Assembly: GCA_035627375.1 (NCBI GenBank)
Contig: DASPLX010000056.1
Coordinates: 1 to 49,694, forward strand
DNA: 49,694 bases
Direction: 5' to 3'
Origin: DASPLX01 sp035627375
GTDB lineage: Bacteria > Pseudomonadota > Gammaproteobacteria > Burkholderiales > Burkholderiaceae_D
Shown: positions 38,200-46,584 of the stretch, piece after piece
How the letters are laid out: each line of letters begins with the position of its first letter
How positions within the stretch are numbered: position 1 is the first letter of the stretch
Made by a program: the position numbers and the translations under genes
Notes under the pieces: generated by a model
What the model was told of the DNA's origin: nothing
Database searches by the model: none
What the model saw: the letters and a program-made list of their open reading frames with translations, nothing else

Positions 38200-39956
38200 C
38201 ACAAGCTCTCCTGTACTGCATCCTTGGGGATGATGATGTCGGTCACCGACGAATCTGGGGGCACGTTCATCGCGCGCAGCACGTTGGCGGCGACCGCGGC
38301 GAACACCGGCGCCGCGACCTCACCACCGTAGTGGGCGCCGATCGGCTCGTCGACCATCACCGCGATGATGACGCGCGGATCCGACATCGGCGCCAGGCCG
38401 ACGAAGGAGGAAACATATTGGTTCACATATCTGCCGCCGGCGAGCTTGTGGGCCGTGGCCGTCTTGCCGCCGACGCGATAGCCCGGCACCTGCGCCTTGG
38501 GCGCCGTGCCTTCCGGGCTGACCACCGTCTCCAGCATCGCGCGCATCTGGCGCGCCGTCTGCGCGCTGATCACCTGCTGTCCGGCCGGCGCCTGGTCCAG
38601 CTTCTGGAACGACAGCGGGATCAATTCGCCGTCGCGCGCGAAGATCGTATAGGCGCGCGCGAGCTGGATCAGGGAAACCGAAATGCCGTGGCCGTAGCTC
38701 ATCGTCGCCTGCTCGATCGGCCGCCACGACTTGTGGGGACGGACGCGGCCGGCGACGGCGCCCGGGAAGCCGAGCTTGGGTTGCTGGCCGAAGCCGACCG
38801 TCGTGAACAATTCCCACATCTCCTGCGGCGGCATCTGCAAGGCGATCTTGGCGGTGCCGATGTTCGAAGACTTCTGGATGATCTGCGATACCGTCAGCAG
38901 GCCGTGCGCATGCGCGTCGCCGATGGTGGCCGAGCCGATCGTCATCCTGCCGGGCGCGGTCTGATAGGTCGTCGCCGGCACCACGCGCTTGGTCTCGAGC
39001 GCCCAGGCGACCGGGAACGGTTTCATGGTCGAACCGGGTTCGAAAGTGTCGGTCAGGACGCGGTTGCGCAACTGGGCGCCGGTCAGGACGGCGCGGTTGT
39101 TCGGGTTATAAGTCGGCAGGTTGGCGAGCGCCAGGATCTCGCCGGTCCTAGCGTCGAGGACGACGACGCCGCCCGCCTTGGCGCGATACCTCTCGATCGC
39201 CTCCTTTAACTGAGTGAAGGCGATGTACTGGATCTTGCTGTCGATCGACAGAGTCAGATCTTTGCCGTCATGCGGCTCACGCACCGACTCGATATCCTCG
39301 ACGATGCGGCCGAGGCGGTCCTTGATGACGCGGCGGCTGCCGGTGACGCCGGCGAGGCTTTTCTGGAACGCCAGTTCCATCCCCTCCTGTCCGGCGTCCT
39401 CGACATTGGTGAAGCCGACCACGTGGGCCATGACCTCGCCTTCGGGATAGAAGCGTTTGTATTCCTTGCGTGTCTGGATGCCGGGAATGCCGAGCTTGAC
39501 GATCTTGTCGGCGATATCCTGTTCCACCTGGCGCTTGAGATAGACGAAGTTGCGATCGGAATCGAGCTTCTTGCGCAGATCGCGCTCGTCCATGTCGAGC
39601 AATCGCGCCAGCTCGCGCAGCTTGTCCGCCGGCGCCTGCAGCACGTCGTCGGGAATCGCCCAGATCGCCTTGACCGGCATCGAGGAAGCGAGCACATGGC
39701 CGTTGCGGTCCATGATCTTGCCGCGCGTGGCCGGCAATTCGATGGTGCGCGCATAGCGCGATTCGCCCTGCTTTTGCAGGAACTCGGTGGAGATGCCTTG
39801 CAGGTAGAGCGCGCGGCCGGCGAGCGCTGCGAACGCCGAGAACAGCACGAACAGCACCAGGCGCGAACGCCAGACCGGCAGCTTGACCGCCAGTACGGGG
39901 CTCGCGGAAAAGGGCACGCCCTTGGCCGCCGCGGTGCGGGAACCGGCGCGGATCAT
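38199..39956 (-). CDS. ftsI: Septal transpeptidase PBP3 (FtsI)
   Basis: A 585-residue class B penicillin-binding protein, the septal cross-linking enzyme. One N-terminal membrane helix (about 31-50), a PBP dimerisation domain (about 70-220) and the transpeptidase domain with the active-site S309 in STMK (309-312) and SSN at 363-365. The third motif reads KTA (498-500, GGKTATAHK) instead of the common KTG/KSG. The ATG at 39956 overlaps the ftsL stop by four bases; the longer open frame antedates it without homology. Confidence 0.96.
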   Translation of the reverse strand: MIRAGSRTAAAKGVPFSASPVLAVKLPVWRSRLVLFVLFSAFAALAGRALYLQGISTEFLQKQGESRYARTIELPATRGKIMDRNGHVLASSMPVKAIWAIPDDVLQAPADKLRELARLLDMDERDLRKKLDSDRNFVYLKRQVEQDIADKIVKLGIPGIQTRKEYKRFYPEGEVMAHVVGFTNVEDAGQEGMELAFQKSLAGVTGSRRVIKDRLGRIVEDIESVREPHDGKDLTLSIDSKIQYIAFTQLKEAIERYRAKAGGVVVLDARTGEILALANLPTYNPNNRAVLTGAQLRNRVLTDTFEPGSTMKPFPVAWALETKRVVPATTYQTAPGRMTIGSATIGDAHAHGLLTVSQIIQKSSNIGTAKIALQMPPQEMWELFTTVGFGQQPKLGFPGAVAGRVRPHKSWRPIEQATMSYGHGISVSLIQLARAYTIFARDGELIPLSFQKLDQAPAGQQVISAQTARQMRAMLETVVSPEGTAPKAQVPGYRVGGKTATAHKLAGGRYVNQYVSSFVGLAPMSDPRVIIAVMVDEPIGAHYGGEVAAPVFAAVAANVLRAMNVPPDSSVTDIIIPKDAVQESL

Positions 39957-40221
39957 CTCTCGCCCACCGTCAGATATTGGGTGCGCGCCGGCGTCACCGG
40001 CATCATCTTCAGATCGCGCCGCGCGTTGGCTTCGATCCGGGCGTGCTTGCCGAGCGTCGACTGATCGAGCTGCAACTGCGCCCACTCGATGTCGAGCTGC
40101 TTGGCCGCCGCCTGGGCGCGTTCGAGCTCGATGAACAGGCGTCGCGCCTGGTACTGGGCATTGACCAGCGACAGCGCGCACAGCACGAGCGCGGCGGTCA
40201 GCACGAGGTTGATGCGCCCGC

Positions 40222-40225
<4 letters not shown>
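39953..40225 (-). CDS. ftsL: Cell division protein FtsL
   Basis: A 90-residue bitopic divisome protein that forms the FtsQLB complex and helps activate FtsWI. One transmembrane helix (about 5-24) is followed by a periplasmic coiled coil (YQARRLFIELERAQAAAKQLDIEW). Sequence conservation is low, as usual for FtsL; size, topology and position between rsmH and ftsI support it. Both ends overlap neighbours by four bases. Confidence 0.93.
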
Positions 40226-41193
<968 letters not shown>

Positions 41194-41199
41194 GGCCGG

Positions 41200-41628
41200 T
41201 TAGAAAGAGAAGTCGCTCAACGCGTCAGGCATGCCGTTGGCGATTGCCTGCGCTTCGTTTTCCGCCAGCTTGGCGGCATCCCAAATCTCGAAATGGCTCC
41301 CCATGCCGAGCAGCATCACGTCGCGCGACAGGCCGGCGGCATTGCGCAGCTCGGGTGCGATCAGGATGCGCCCGGCGGAATCCATTTCGACATCGGAGGC
41401 GTTACCGAGGAAGATCCGCTGCCAGGCGCGCGCCGACATCGGCCAGGCGGCGATCTGCTCGCGGTGGTTTTCCCAGACCGGACGCGGAAAGAACAACAGG
41501 CAGCCGTGCGGATGCTTGGTCAAAGTGACGCGGCCGTCGCACTGGATCATCAGGGCGTCGCGATGCTTGGCCGGAACGGACATCCGCCCTTTCGCATCGA
41601 GATTCAGCGCTGAAGCCCCTTGGAACAC
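41200..41628 (-). CDS. mraZ: Transcriptional regulator MraZ
   Basis: A 142-residue protein with two MraZ/SpoVT-AbrB-like modules: VFQGASALNLDAKGRMSVPAKHRD at the start and DVEMDSAGRILIAPELRNAAGL in the second half. MraZ binds repeats upstream of its own gene and represses the dcw cluster. The GTG at 41628 gives the standard N-terminus; an ATG further upstream in frame would add 27 unrelated residues lying over the operator. It is the first gene of the cluster. Confidence 0.95.
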   Translation of the reverse strand: MFQGASALNLDAKGRMSVPAKHRDALMIQCDGRVTLTKHPHGCLLFFPRPVWENHREQIAAWPMSARAWQRIFLGNASDVEMDSAGRILIAPELRNAAGLSRDVMLLGMGSHFEIWDAAKLAENEAQAIANGMPDALSDFSF

Positions 41629-41702
41629 CCTGATAGCCCTTTGTGTTGTCGGTCTTGGTAATCGTTTTGGAAATTGCGGCGGGTGCGAGAACGTTAAATT
41701 CA

Positions 41703-41737
41703 CCCACAAAAAAACACTTTTTCACACTGTCGCCCAC
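41703..41737 (-). promoter_or_regulatory. MraZ operator: four half-sites at exact 10-bp period
   Basis: On the minus strand GTGGG, GTGTG, GTGTT and GTGGG start exactly 10 bp apart (plus-strand positions 41733-41737, 41723-41727, 41713-41717, 41703-41707). Known MraZ sites are TGGGN-type direct repeats separated by 5 nt, i.e. a 10-bp period. The first overlaps the -10 box and the rest cover the start of transcription, ideal for autorepression. Confidence 0.8.
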
Positions 41738-41764
41738 TTTAGAGGATGGTTTATTTGCGGTCAA
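41736..41764 (-). promoter_or_regulatory. Promoter of mraZ / dcw cluster
   Basis: -35 TTGACC (41764-41759), 17-bp spacer, -10 TAAAGT (41741-41736) on the minus strand, giving a leader of about 100 nt to the mraZ GTG. The MraZ half-sites begin within the -10. Confidence 0.75.
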
Positions 41765-42115
41765 GCAAAATTCGAGGGTGAAATACGGAAATTTTTCAAT
41801 GAAACCAAGGACTTAGCGCATTTCATTGATGCAAGATCGAAAGTAAAACACTGAATCAAATTAAGCACTTACGGGATACATTGAATGTAAGACCTGAGCT
41901 AAATACATGTGTTTCGTGCGCTGTGACCGTCGTAGCGCCCTTGTTGGGCTTTGAGATGCGCCAAATGACTTCCTGGGTTTCGGCAATCGCGCGAAGACAA
42001 AAGCGCAACGACGTTTTTCCGCACGCCGTAGCAATCCCTTTCGAAGGAGAGACTCTTGGATGCAAACGAAGTTCTGGTGGGAAACCAAAGGAAAACTTTT
42101 CCTCGGTTGGCGTGG
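41765..42115. other. AT-richer intergenic stretch upstream of mraZ
   Basis: About 350 bp with no gene I can support. It contains a 13-bp palindrome TACATT-G-AATGTA (41877-41889), which could be an operator. Composition is poorer in GC than most of the window. Short open frames here have no recognisable product. Confidence 0.5.
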
Positions 42116-42304
42116 ACGGCCGTGTCGGGGCTGCGGCCGCCCCGCTAGACGCTGCCCCTTCGGGGTCCCCGAAGAACTGCCTGCCGCCCCGGGAAGCGCA
42201 AAAACTCGCCTGCGGCTCAGACATTTGCGCTTCTTTTTCCGGGGCGGCAGGCAGTTCTTCGGCAGCGTCCCCAAGCGGGGCGACCGCAGCCCCGACACGA
42301 CCGT
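42116..42304 (+). repeat. Palindromic structured element, copy 1
   Basis: One long, interrupted hairpin. Stems: 42121-42136 / 42284-42299 (16 bp), 42138-42146 / 42274-42282 (9 bp), 42148-42156 / 42261-42269 (9 bp), 42171-42192 / 42239-42260 (22 bp perfect), 42193-42202 / 42224-42233 (10 bp), with an apical loop 42203-42223 containing CTCGCCTGCGGCTCAGACA. A side hairpin CCC-TTCG-GGG lies at 42156-42165. The core 42191-42236 is the exact reverse complement of 42471-42516 in copy 2. Confidence 0.9.
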
Positions 42305-42383
42305 TTCTGGCTTGACGAACTTATGAGAGACATGAGAAACGCAAGTCCGACCGCTCCTACGCTCGCGCGTGCCAAGAAGGCGC

Positions 42384-42610
42384 TCGGGCTACCTAGGCAG
42401 GGGCGGCGGGCGCGGGGCTGGCCCGGCGTCGCTTTGGGACGCTGCCGAAAGAGGAACCGCCAGCGCGGATAAAGAAGCGCAAATGTCTGAGCCGCAGGCG
42501 AGTTTTTGCGCTTCCCGCGTTGGCGGTTCCTCTTTCGGGAACCCCGCAGGGGCAGCGTCTAGCGGCGCCGGGCCAGCCCCGCGCCCGCCGCCCCTGCCTA
42601 GGTAGCCCGA
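42384..42610 (-). repeat. Palindromic structured element, copy 2 (opposite orientation)
   Basis: Outer arms 42384-42428 and 42566-42610 are a perfect 45-bp inverted repeat. Inside, GACGCTGCC (42438-42446) pairs with 42551-42559, and a 24-position stem (42445-42468 / 42515-42538) has one mismatch. On the minus strand the side hairpin is CCC-TGCG-GGG (42551-42542). Core 42471-42516 is identical, reversed, to copy 1, but the 22-position stem next to it shares only about half its bases with copy 1 while still pairing. Confidence 0.9.
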
Positions 42611-42679
42611 ACGCCCGCCACTGGCGTACGCGCGTGCAACACCTCGCTTGCCGTCGTCAAAAGACGCTCACCGATCCGC

Positions 42680-42823
42680 TTAGCGCAAGCCGCCAAGCAG
42701 CCCCAACAAGCCGATCACGATCAGATAGAGCGCGACGATGTAGTTCAGAAGACGCGGCAAGATCAGGATCAGGATGCCGGCGATCAGCGCCACCAACGGT
42801 CCCAGGCTCACATGAATATCCAT
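42680..42823 (-). CDS. DUF3096 small membrane protein
   Basis: A 47-residue hydrophobic peptide with two membrane segments (VSLGPLVALIAGILILILP and YIVALYLIVIGLLGLLGG), matching the DUF3096 family of short proteins common in Proteobacteria, of unknown function. The ATG at 42823 has a strong GGAGG about 7 nt upstream. Being shorter than 60 residues it is easily missed. It stands between the palindromic elements and the depolymerase gene. Confidence 0.85.
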   Translation of the reverse strand: MDIHVSLGPLVALIAGILILILPRLLNYIVALYLIVIGLLGLLGGLR

Positions 42824-42858
42824 AAAGATCCTCCGTCGATGAGCCCGGACGCCGCGCG

Positions 42859-44133
42859 TCACGGGCAAGACCCGGTCACATAATGGTTCGGCCCGGTGCG
42901 CTTGAGCGTGCTCTTGGAAAACGCATCGGCGAAGCCGAGGCTCGCATTCGAGCCGTTGGCGCGCGCCCATAGGAAAAAGTCGAGATGCGCGCGGCCGCTG
43001 CGCACATGCTCGAAGTTCGAAGTCGTGAAACAGACCGGCTGCGCGCCGCCGGAACCCGGAACCGTCGCTCCGGCCAGGCGGTCGATCATGTGCCTGATCG
43101 CCAATACCTGGACGCCGCCCTTGGTCGCGTACCCCGGGTTGTTGCGCTCGGCGTTGAACCAGTCCCAGCAGCCCTTCGGATTGCCCGCCGTGGCCGTGGT
43201 CTGCGGATACAGCACGATCATGCGATTGCTGTCCGCCCACTTGTTGTAGCCGGCGTTCCTGATGAACTTGTCGCCCACGAAAGCGGCATTCTGCCGGCAG
43301 CCGTGGAACGCCACATGCAGCTTGCAAGCCGGGCCGGGGCCGGATTCGCAAGCGGCGGGCACATAGGCGAACCCCGTATCGGCGAGACCGTGCAGGCGCG
43401 GCAGTCGGTCGGCGACGAATTCGCGCTGATCGAACTCGATGAACCGTCCGGCCGGCGCCCCCTCGTTGCGCGGCTTCAGCGCGCCGTCGTAGATCCACTG
43501 CAGCAACTCGCCCGCGCCGTCATAGCGGCAATTGCTGATGTAGGGTTCCCCCAGATGGCCGCAGCCGTTGCCGTAACCGTCCGTCGGCATCGCATGCTCG
43601 GCCGCGAGATCCTTCTTGTAGCGGATGCGTCCGGCATCGATGTAATGCCGGAAATAGCCGTGCAGATCGTCCATGACCGCCGGCGGCACGACGCTGTCGG
43701 CGCGGCCGGAGAACATCCAGATCCGTTGCCGCCCGAGATGGGTGACCGGATCGATCGCGCGCTGTCCGGCATGCGTGTCGGTCACGCGGATCAGCTCCTC
43801 GACCTTGGTGGAGCCCGGCGCGACCTGGCAGACGAACAGCGGCTTGCTGGTACAGCTGCAGATCGTGGTGGCGGTGAACACATTGCCGCGCGCGCAGAAG
43901 TACGGACCGCCGGCGATCACGCCGACGCCTTTCACGAGCGCCGAATGCGCCACCGCGAACTGGACCGCCATGTAGGCGCCGGACGAAAGGCCGGACACCG
44001 AGGTTTCCCGGATGTCGATGCGATAAGACGGCAAAGCGGCCGGCGCAGCATGCGCGGTGTGCGCCGCCAGTACCGCCAGCGCGCAAGCGCGGCGCAGCCG
44101 GCGCCGCATTTCCCGGCGATTTGAAGGAGACAT
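42859..44133 (-). CDS. Short-chain PHA depolymerase-like secreted esterase
   Basis: A 424-residue alpha/beta hydrolase. A basic N-terminus and hydrophobic run ending in AHTAHA (about residues 9-29) is a Sec signal peptide. The lipase box is GLSSG (48-52, nucleophile S50), and CKLHVAFHGCRQNA, WADSNRMIVLYPQ and GCWDWF match extracellular polyhydroxyalkanoate depolymerases with a type 2 catalytic domain and LpqC-like esterases. Many Cys suggest disulfides. No separate substrate-binding domain is obvious. The ATG at 44133 is chosen for the signal peptide; the longer frame runs into rnpB. Confidence 0.85.
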   Translation of the reverse strand: MSPSNRREMRRRLRRACALAVLAAHTAHAAPAALPSYRIDIRETSVSGLSSGAYMAVQFAVAHSALVKGVGVIAGGPYFCARGNVFTATTICSCTSKPLFVCQVAPGSTKVEELIRVTDTHAGQRAIDPVTHLGRQRIWMFSGRADSVVPPAVMDDLHGYFRHYIDAGRIRYKKDLAAEHAMPTDGYGNGCGHLGEPYISNCRYDGAGELLQWIYDGALKPRNEGAPAGRFIEFDQREFVADRLPRLHGLADTGFAYVPAACESGPGPACKLHVAFHGCRQNAAFVGDKFIRNAGYNKWADSNRMIVLYPQTTATAGNPKGCWDWFNAERNNPGYATKGGVQVLAIRHMIDRLAGATVPGSGGAQPVCFTTSNFEHVRSGRAHLDFFLWARANGSNASLGFADAFSKSTLKRTGPNHYVTGSCP

Positions 44134-44275
44134 CGGTATCTCGTAGCGGGACTGCCGGAACCCCGGCGGCGGACAAACTCTTGCGAGGATTGTACAAAGA
44201 GAGGAAGCGGGCGGATTGACCCCGCTCAATCGCGGCGGCGGCAGGGGGCCAAGGCGCGCCCGCCGCGGGGAAATC

Positions 44276-44637
44276 AAGCGAAGCAAGCCGATAGGCCGGA
44301 TTCTGTTACGGCGCGCGAGCGGACCCGCGCGCTATGACAGCCATTCCTCTAGGCCGTGGATTGCTCCACGGCTCAAGCTTCCTACCCGCACGCTCCGCGA
44401 GCAACATCAATGCGTGCCTATTTGGAATTGCTCCAGGTGGAGGTTACCGCGTTTCACCCTTCGCGCCGCGAACGGCGCGAAGACTCGTCTCTGTGGCCCT
44501 ATTCCTCGCCTTATACCTCCCCGGCTTGCGCCGGACAGGCTTTCGGCGGACGGCCGTTAGCCGTCACCCTGCTCTATGGAGTCCGGACCTTCCTCCCGCC
44601 GTCTTGCGACGGCCAGCGGCTGTCTGGCTTGCTTCGG
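44276..44637 (-). ncRNA. rnpB: RNase P RNA (bacterial class A)
   Basis: The catalytic RNA that trims tRNA 5' leaders. On the minus strand the conserved CR-I segment GAGGAAGGTCCGGACTCC with ATAGAGCAGGGTGA follows the 5' end, and CR-V AGAGGAATGGCTGTC with ACAGAATCCGGCCTA precedes the 3' end. Helix P1 pairs CGAAGCAAGCC (44636-44626) with GGCTTGCTTCG (44289-44279). Ends are approximate to a few bases. The GGTAACCTCC region and AGGTATAAGGCGAGG-like internal parts also fit. Confidence 0.93.
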
Positions 44638-44642
44638 CCGCT

Positions 44643-44648
44643 ATTCTA
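44643..44648 (-). promoter_or_regulatory. -10 box of rnpB promoter
   Basis: TAGAAT on the minus strand, six bases before the inferred rnpB 5' end. The -35 region is weak. Confidence 0.55.
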
Positions 44649-44751
44649 CCGCGATGCAACATCCGGCACGAGCAATAACCGTGATTTTTCGTCTGGCTTC
44701 GGCAAGACGTTTCTGCTACGGTATCGCTTTTTTTGACAGCGGGACAACACC

Positions 44752-46467
44752 ATGCTCACAGCACGTACCGGCGGCCAGATTCTCGTGGATGCCTTGCGAA
44801 CCCACGGCGCGGACACGATTTTCGGCGTTCCCGGCGAAAGCTATCTCGCGGTGCTCGATGCGCTGCACGACTCGCCGATCCGTTTCATCGTCAACCGCCA
44901 GGAAGGCGGCGCGGCTTTCATGGCCGACGCCTACGGCAAGATGACCGGCAAACCCGGCATCTGCTTCGTCACGCGCGGACCGGGCGCGACCAACGCCTCG
45001 ATCGGCGTGCACACCGCATTCCAGGATTCTTCGCCGATGATCCTGTTCATCGGCCAGGTCGGCAACGACTTCATCGAGCGCGAGGCGTTCCAGGAAATCG
45101 ATTACCGCCGCATGTTCGGCCAGATGGCGAAATGGGTGGCGCAGATCGACCGCGCCGACCGCATTCCCGAGTACGTGGCGCGCGCCTTCCAGGTCGCCAC
45201 CAGCGGCCGGCCGGGTCCGGTGGTGCTGGCGCTGCCGGAAGACATGCTGACCGATAGCGCGACCGTGGCCGACGCGCGCCCCTACCGGCCGGTGCAGGCT
45301 GCGCCCGCGCCGGAACAGCTGGAGCAGTTGCGCGCCATGCTGGCGACGGCCAAACGCCCGATCGCGATACTGGGCGGCGGCGGCTGGAGCACCGAAGCCT
45401 GCGACGCCATGCGCCGCTTCGCCGAGGCGAACCACCTGCCGGTCGCCTGCGCCTTCCGCTTCCAGGATCTGTTCGACAACAATCATCCCAACTATGCCGG
45501 CGACGTCGGCATCGGCATCAATCCGAAGCTGGCGGCGCGCATCAAGGAAGCCGACCTGGTTTTCGCGATCGGTCCGCGCCTCGGCGAAATGACGACCGGC
45601 GGCTACACCCTGCTGGAGGCGCCGTGCCCGAAACAGAAGCTGATCCACGTGCACACCGGCGCAGAGGAACTCGGCCGCGTCTACCAGGCCGATCTCATGA
45701 TCAACAGCGGCATGGCCGAAATCGCCGCCGCGCTCGCCGCCCTGCCCCCGGTCGACGCCGGCGCCTGGCAGGAAACGGTGGCGGCGGCGCGCGCCGACTA
45801 CGAAGCATGGCAAGCCGAACCGCCGATCTTCCGCGAAACCGGCGCCAAGCTCAATCTGTGGCAATTGGTGCAAACCCTGCGCGAAAAGCTGCCGGCCGAC
45901 ACGATCCTGACCAACGGCGCCGGCAACTTCGCCACATGGGGCCATCGCTTCTGGCGCTACGGCGACAAGCGCTCCGGCCTGCGGACCCAGCTCGCGCCGA
46001 CCTCGGGCGCGATGGGCTACGGCGTTCCAGCGGCGGTCGCGGCCCGCATCGTCGAACAGGAGCGCGGCACGAAGCGCTGCGTGCTGAACTTCGCCGGCGA
46101 CGGCGACTTCATGATGAACGGGCAAGAAATCGCGACCGCCGTGCAATACAGCGCCGGCGTGCTGTTCATCGTGTTCAACAACAGCATGTACGGCACGATC
46201 CGCATGCACCAGGAAAAGACCTATCCGGCGCGCGTCTCCGGCACGCAATTGCAGAACCCGGATTTCGCTGCCCTGGCCCGCGCCTACGGGGCGCACGGCG
46301 AGGCGCTCGATACGACGGCCGAATTCGCGCCGGCCTTGCAGCGCGCGCTGGCCCATATCGAGGAAACCGGTTTGCCGGCCCTGATCGAGTTGCGCTACGA
46401 CGGCAACCTGATCACGCCGGGCGCGACGCTGGAAACGATACGCAAGATGGCCCAGGCCGCGAAGTAA
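44752..46467 (+). CDS. Thiamine pyrophosphate enzyme, acetolactate-synthase-like
   Basis: A 571-residue TPP-dependent enzyme of the acetolactate synthase / benzoylformate decarboxylase superfamily. The N-terminal PYR domain carries the cofactor-activating glutamate E51 (NRQEGGAAFMADAYG); a central nucleotide-fold domain spans about 190-340; the C-terminal PP domain has GDGDFMMNGQE (449-459) binding the diphosphate and magnesium. No regulatory subunit or branched-chain gene is adjacent, so a biosynthetic IlvB role is unlikely and substrate is unknown. It is divergent from rnpB. Confidence 0.85.
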   Translation: MLTARTGGQILVDALRTHGADTIFGVPGESYLAVLDALHDSPIRFIVNRQEGGAAFMADAYGKMTGKPGICFVTRGPGATNASIGVHTAFQDSSPMILFIGQVGNDFIEREAFQEIDYRRMFGQMAKWVAQIDRADRIPEYVARAFQVATSGRPGPVVLALPEDMLTDSATVADARPYRPVQAAPAPEQLEQLRAMLATAKRPIAILGGGGWSTEACDAMRRFAEANHLPVACAFRFQDLFDNNHPNYAGDVGIGINPKLAARIKEADLVFAIGPRLGEMTTGGYTLLEAPCPKQKLIHVHTGAEELGRVYQADLMINSGMAEIAAALAALPPVDAGAWQETVAAARADYEAWQAEPPIFRETGAKLNLWQLVQTLREKLPADTILTNGAGNFATWGHRFWRYGDKRSGLRTQLAPTSGAMGYGVPAAVAARIVEQERGTKRCVLNFAGDGDFMMNGQEIATAVQYSAGVLFIVFNNSMYGTIRMHQEKTYPARVSGTQLQNPDFAALARAYGAHGEALDTTAEFAPALQRALAHIEETGLPALIELRYDGNLITPGATLETIRKMAQAAK

Positions 46468-46530
46468 GCGCCGGCGTCGCCATCCTTTCGCGCCGCCGCG
46501 CGCGGACAGGAGATGGCGTTCCGGCGAAGG

Positions 46531-46539
46531 TGCTATAGT
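46531..46539 (+). promoter_or_regulatory. Extended -10 promoter of the S41 protease gene
   Basis: TGCTATAGT matches TGnTATAAT with one change, about 46 nt before the ATG at 46585. The -35 is not recognisable. Confidence 0.5.
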
Positions 46540-46584
46540 GCGGGCGTTTCTCGTCAAGCCGTTCCGGCCGGAATCGTCCCGCAC

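Noticed and set aside
41629..41709. Longer mraZ start at 41709
   Set aside because: The extra 27 residues are not MraZ-like and overlie the operator and leader; the GTG at 41628 gives the family N-terminus.
41856..42605. Small frames in the palindromic region starting MSEPQASFCASR
   Set aside because: They appear in both copies only because the repeat core is translated; the structure, not the frame, is conserved.
42116..42610. CRISPR array
   Set aside because: There are only two copies, in opposite orientation and with different flanks, and no regular spacers or cas genes.
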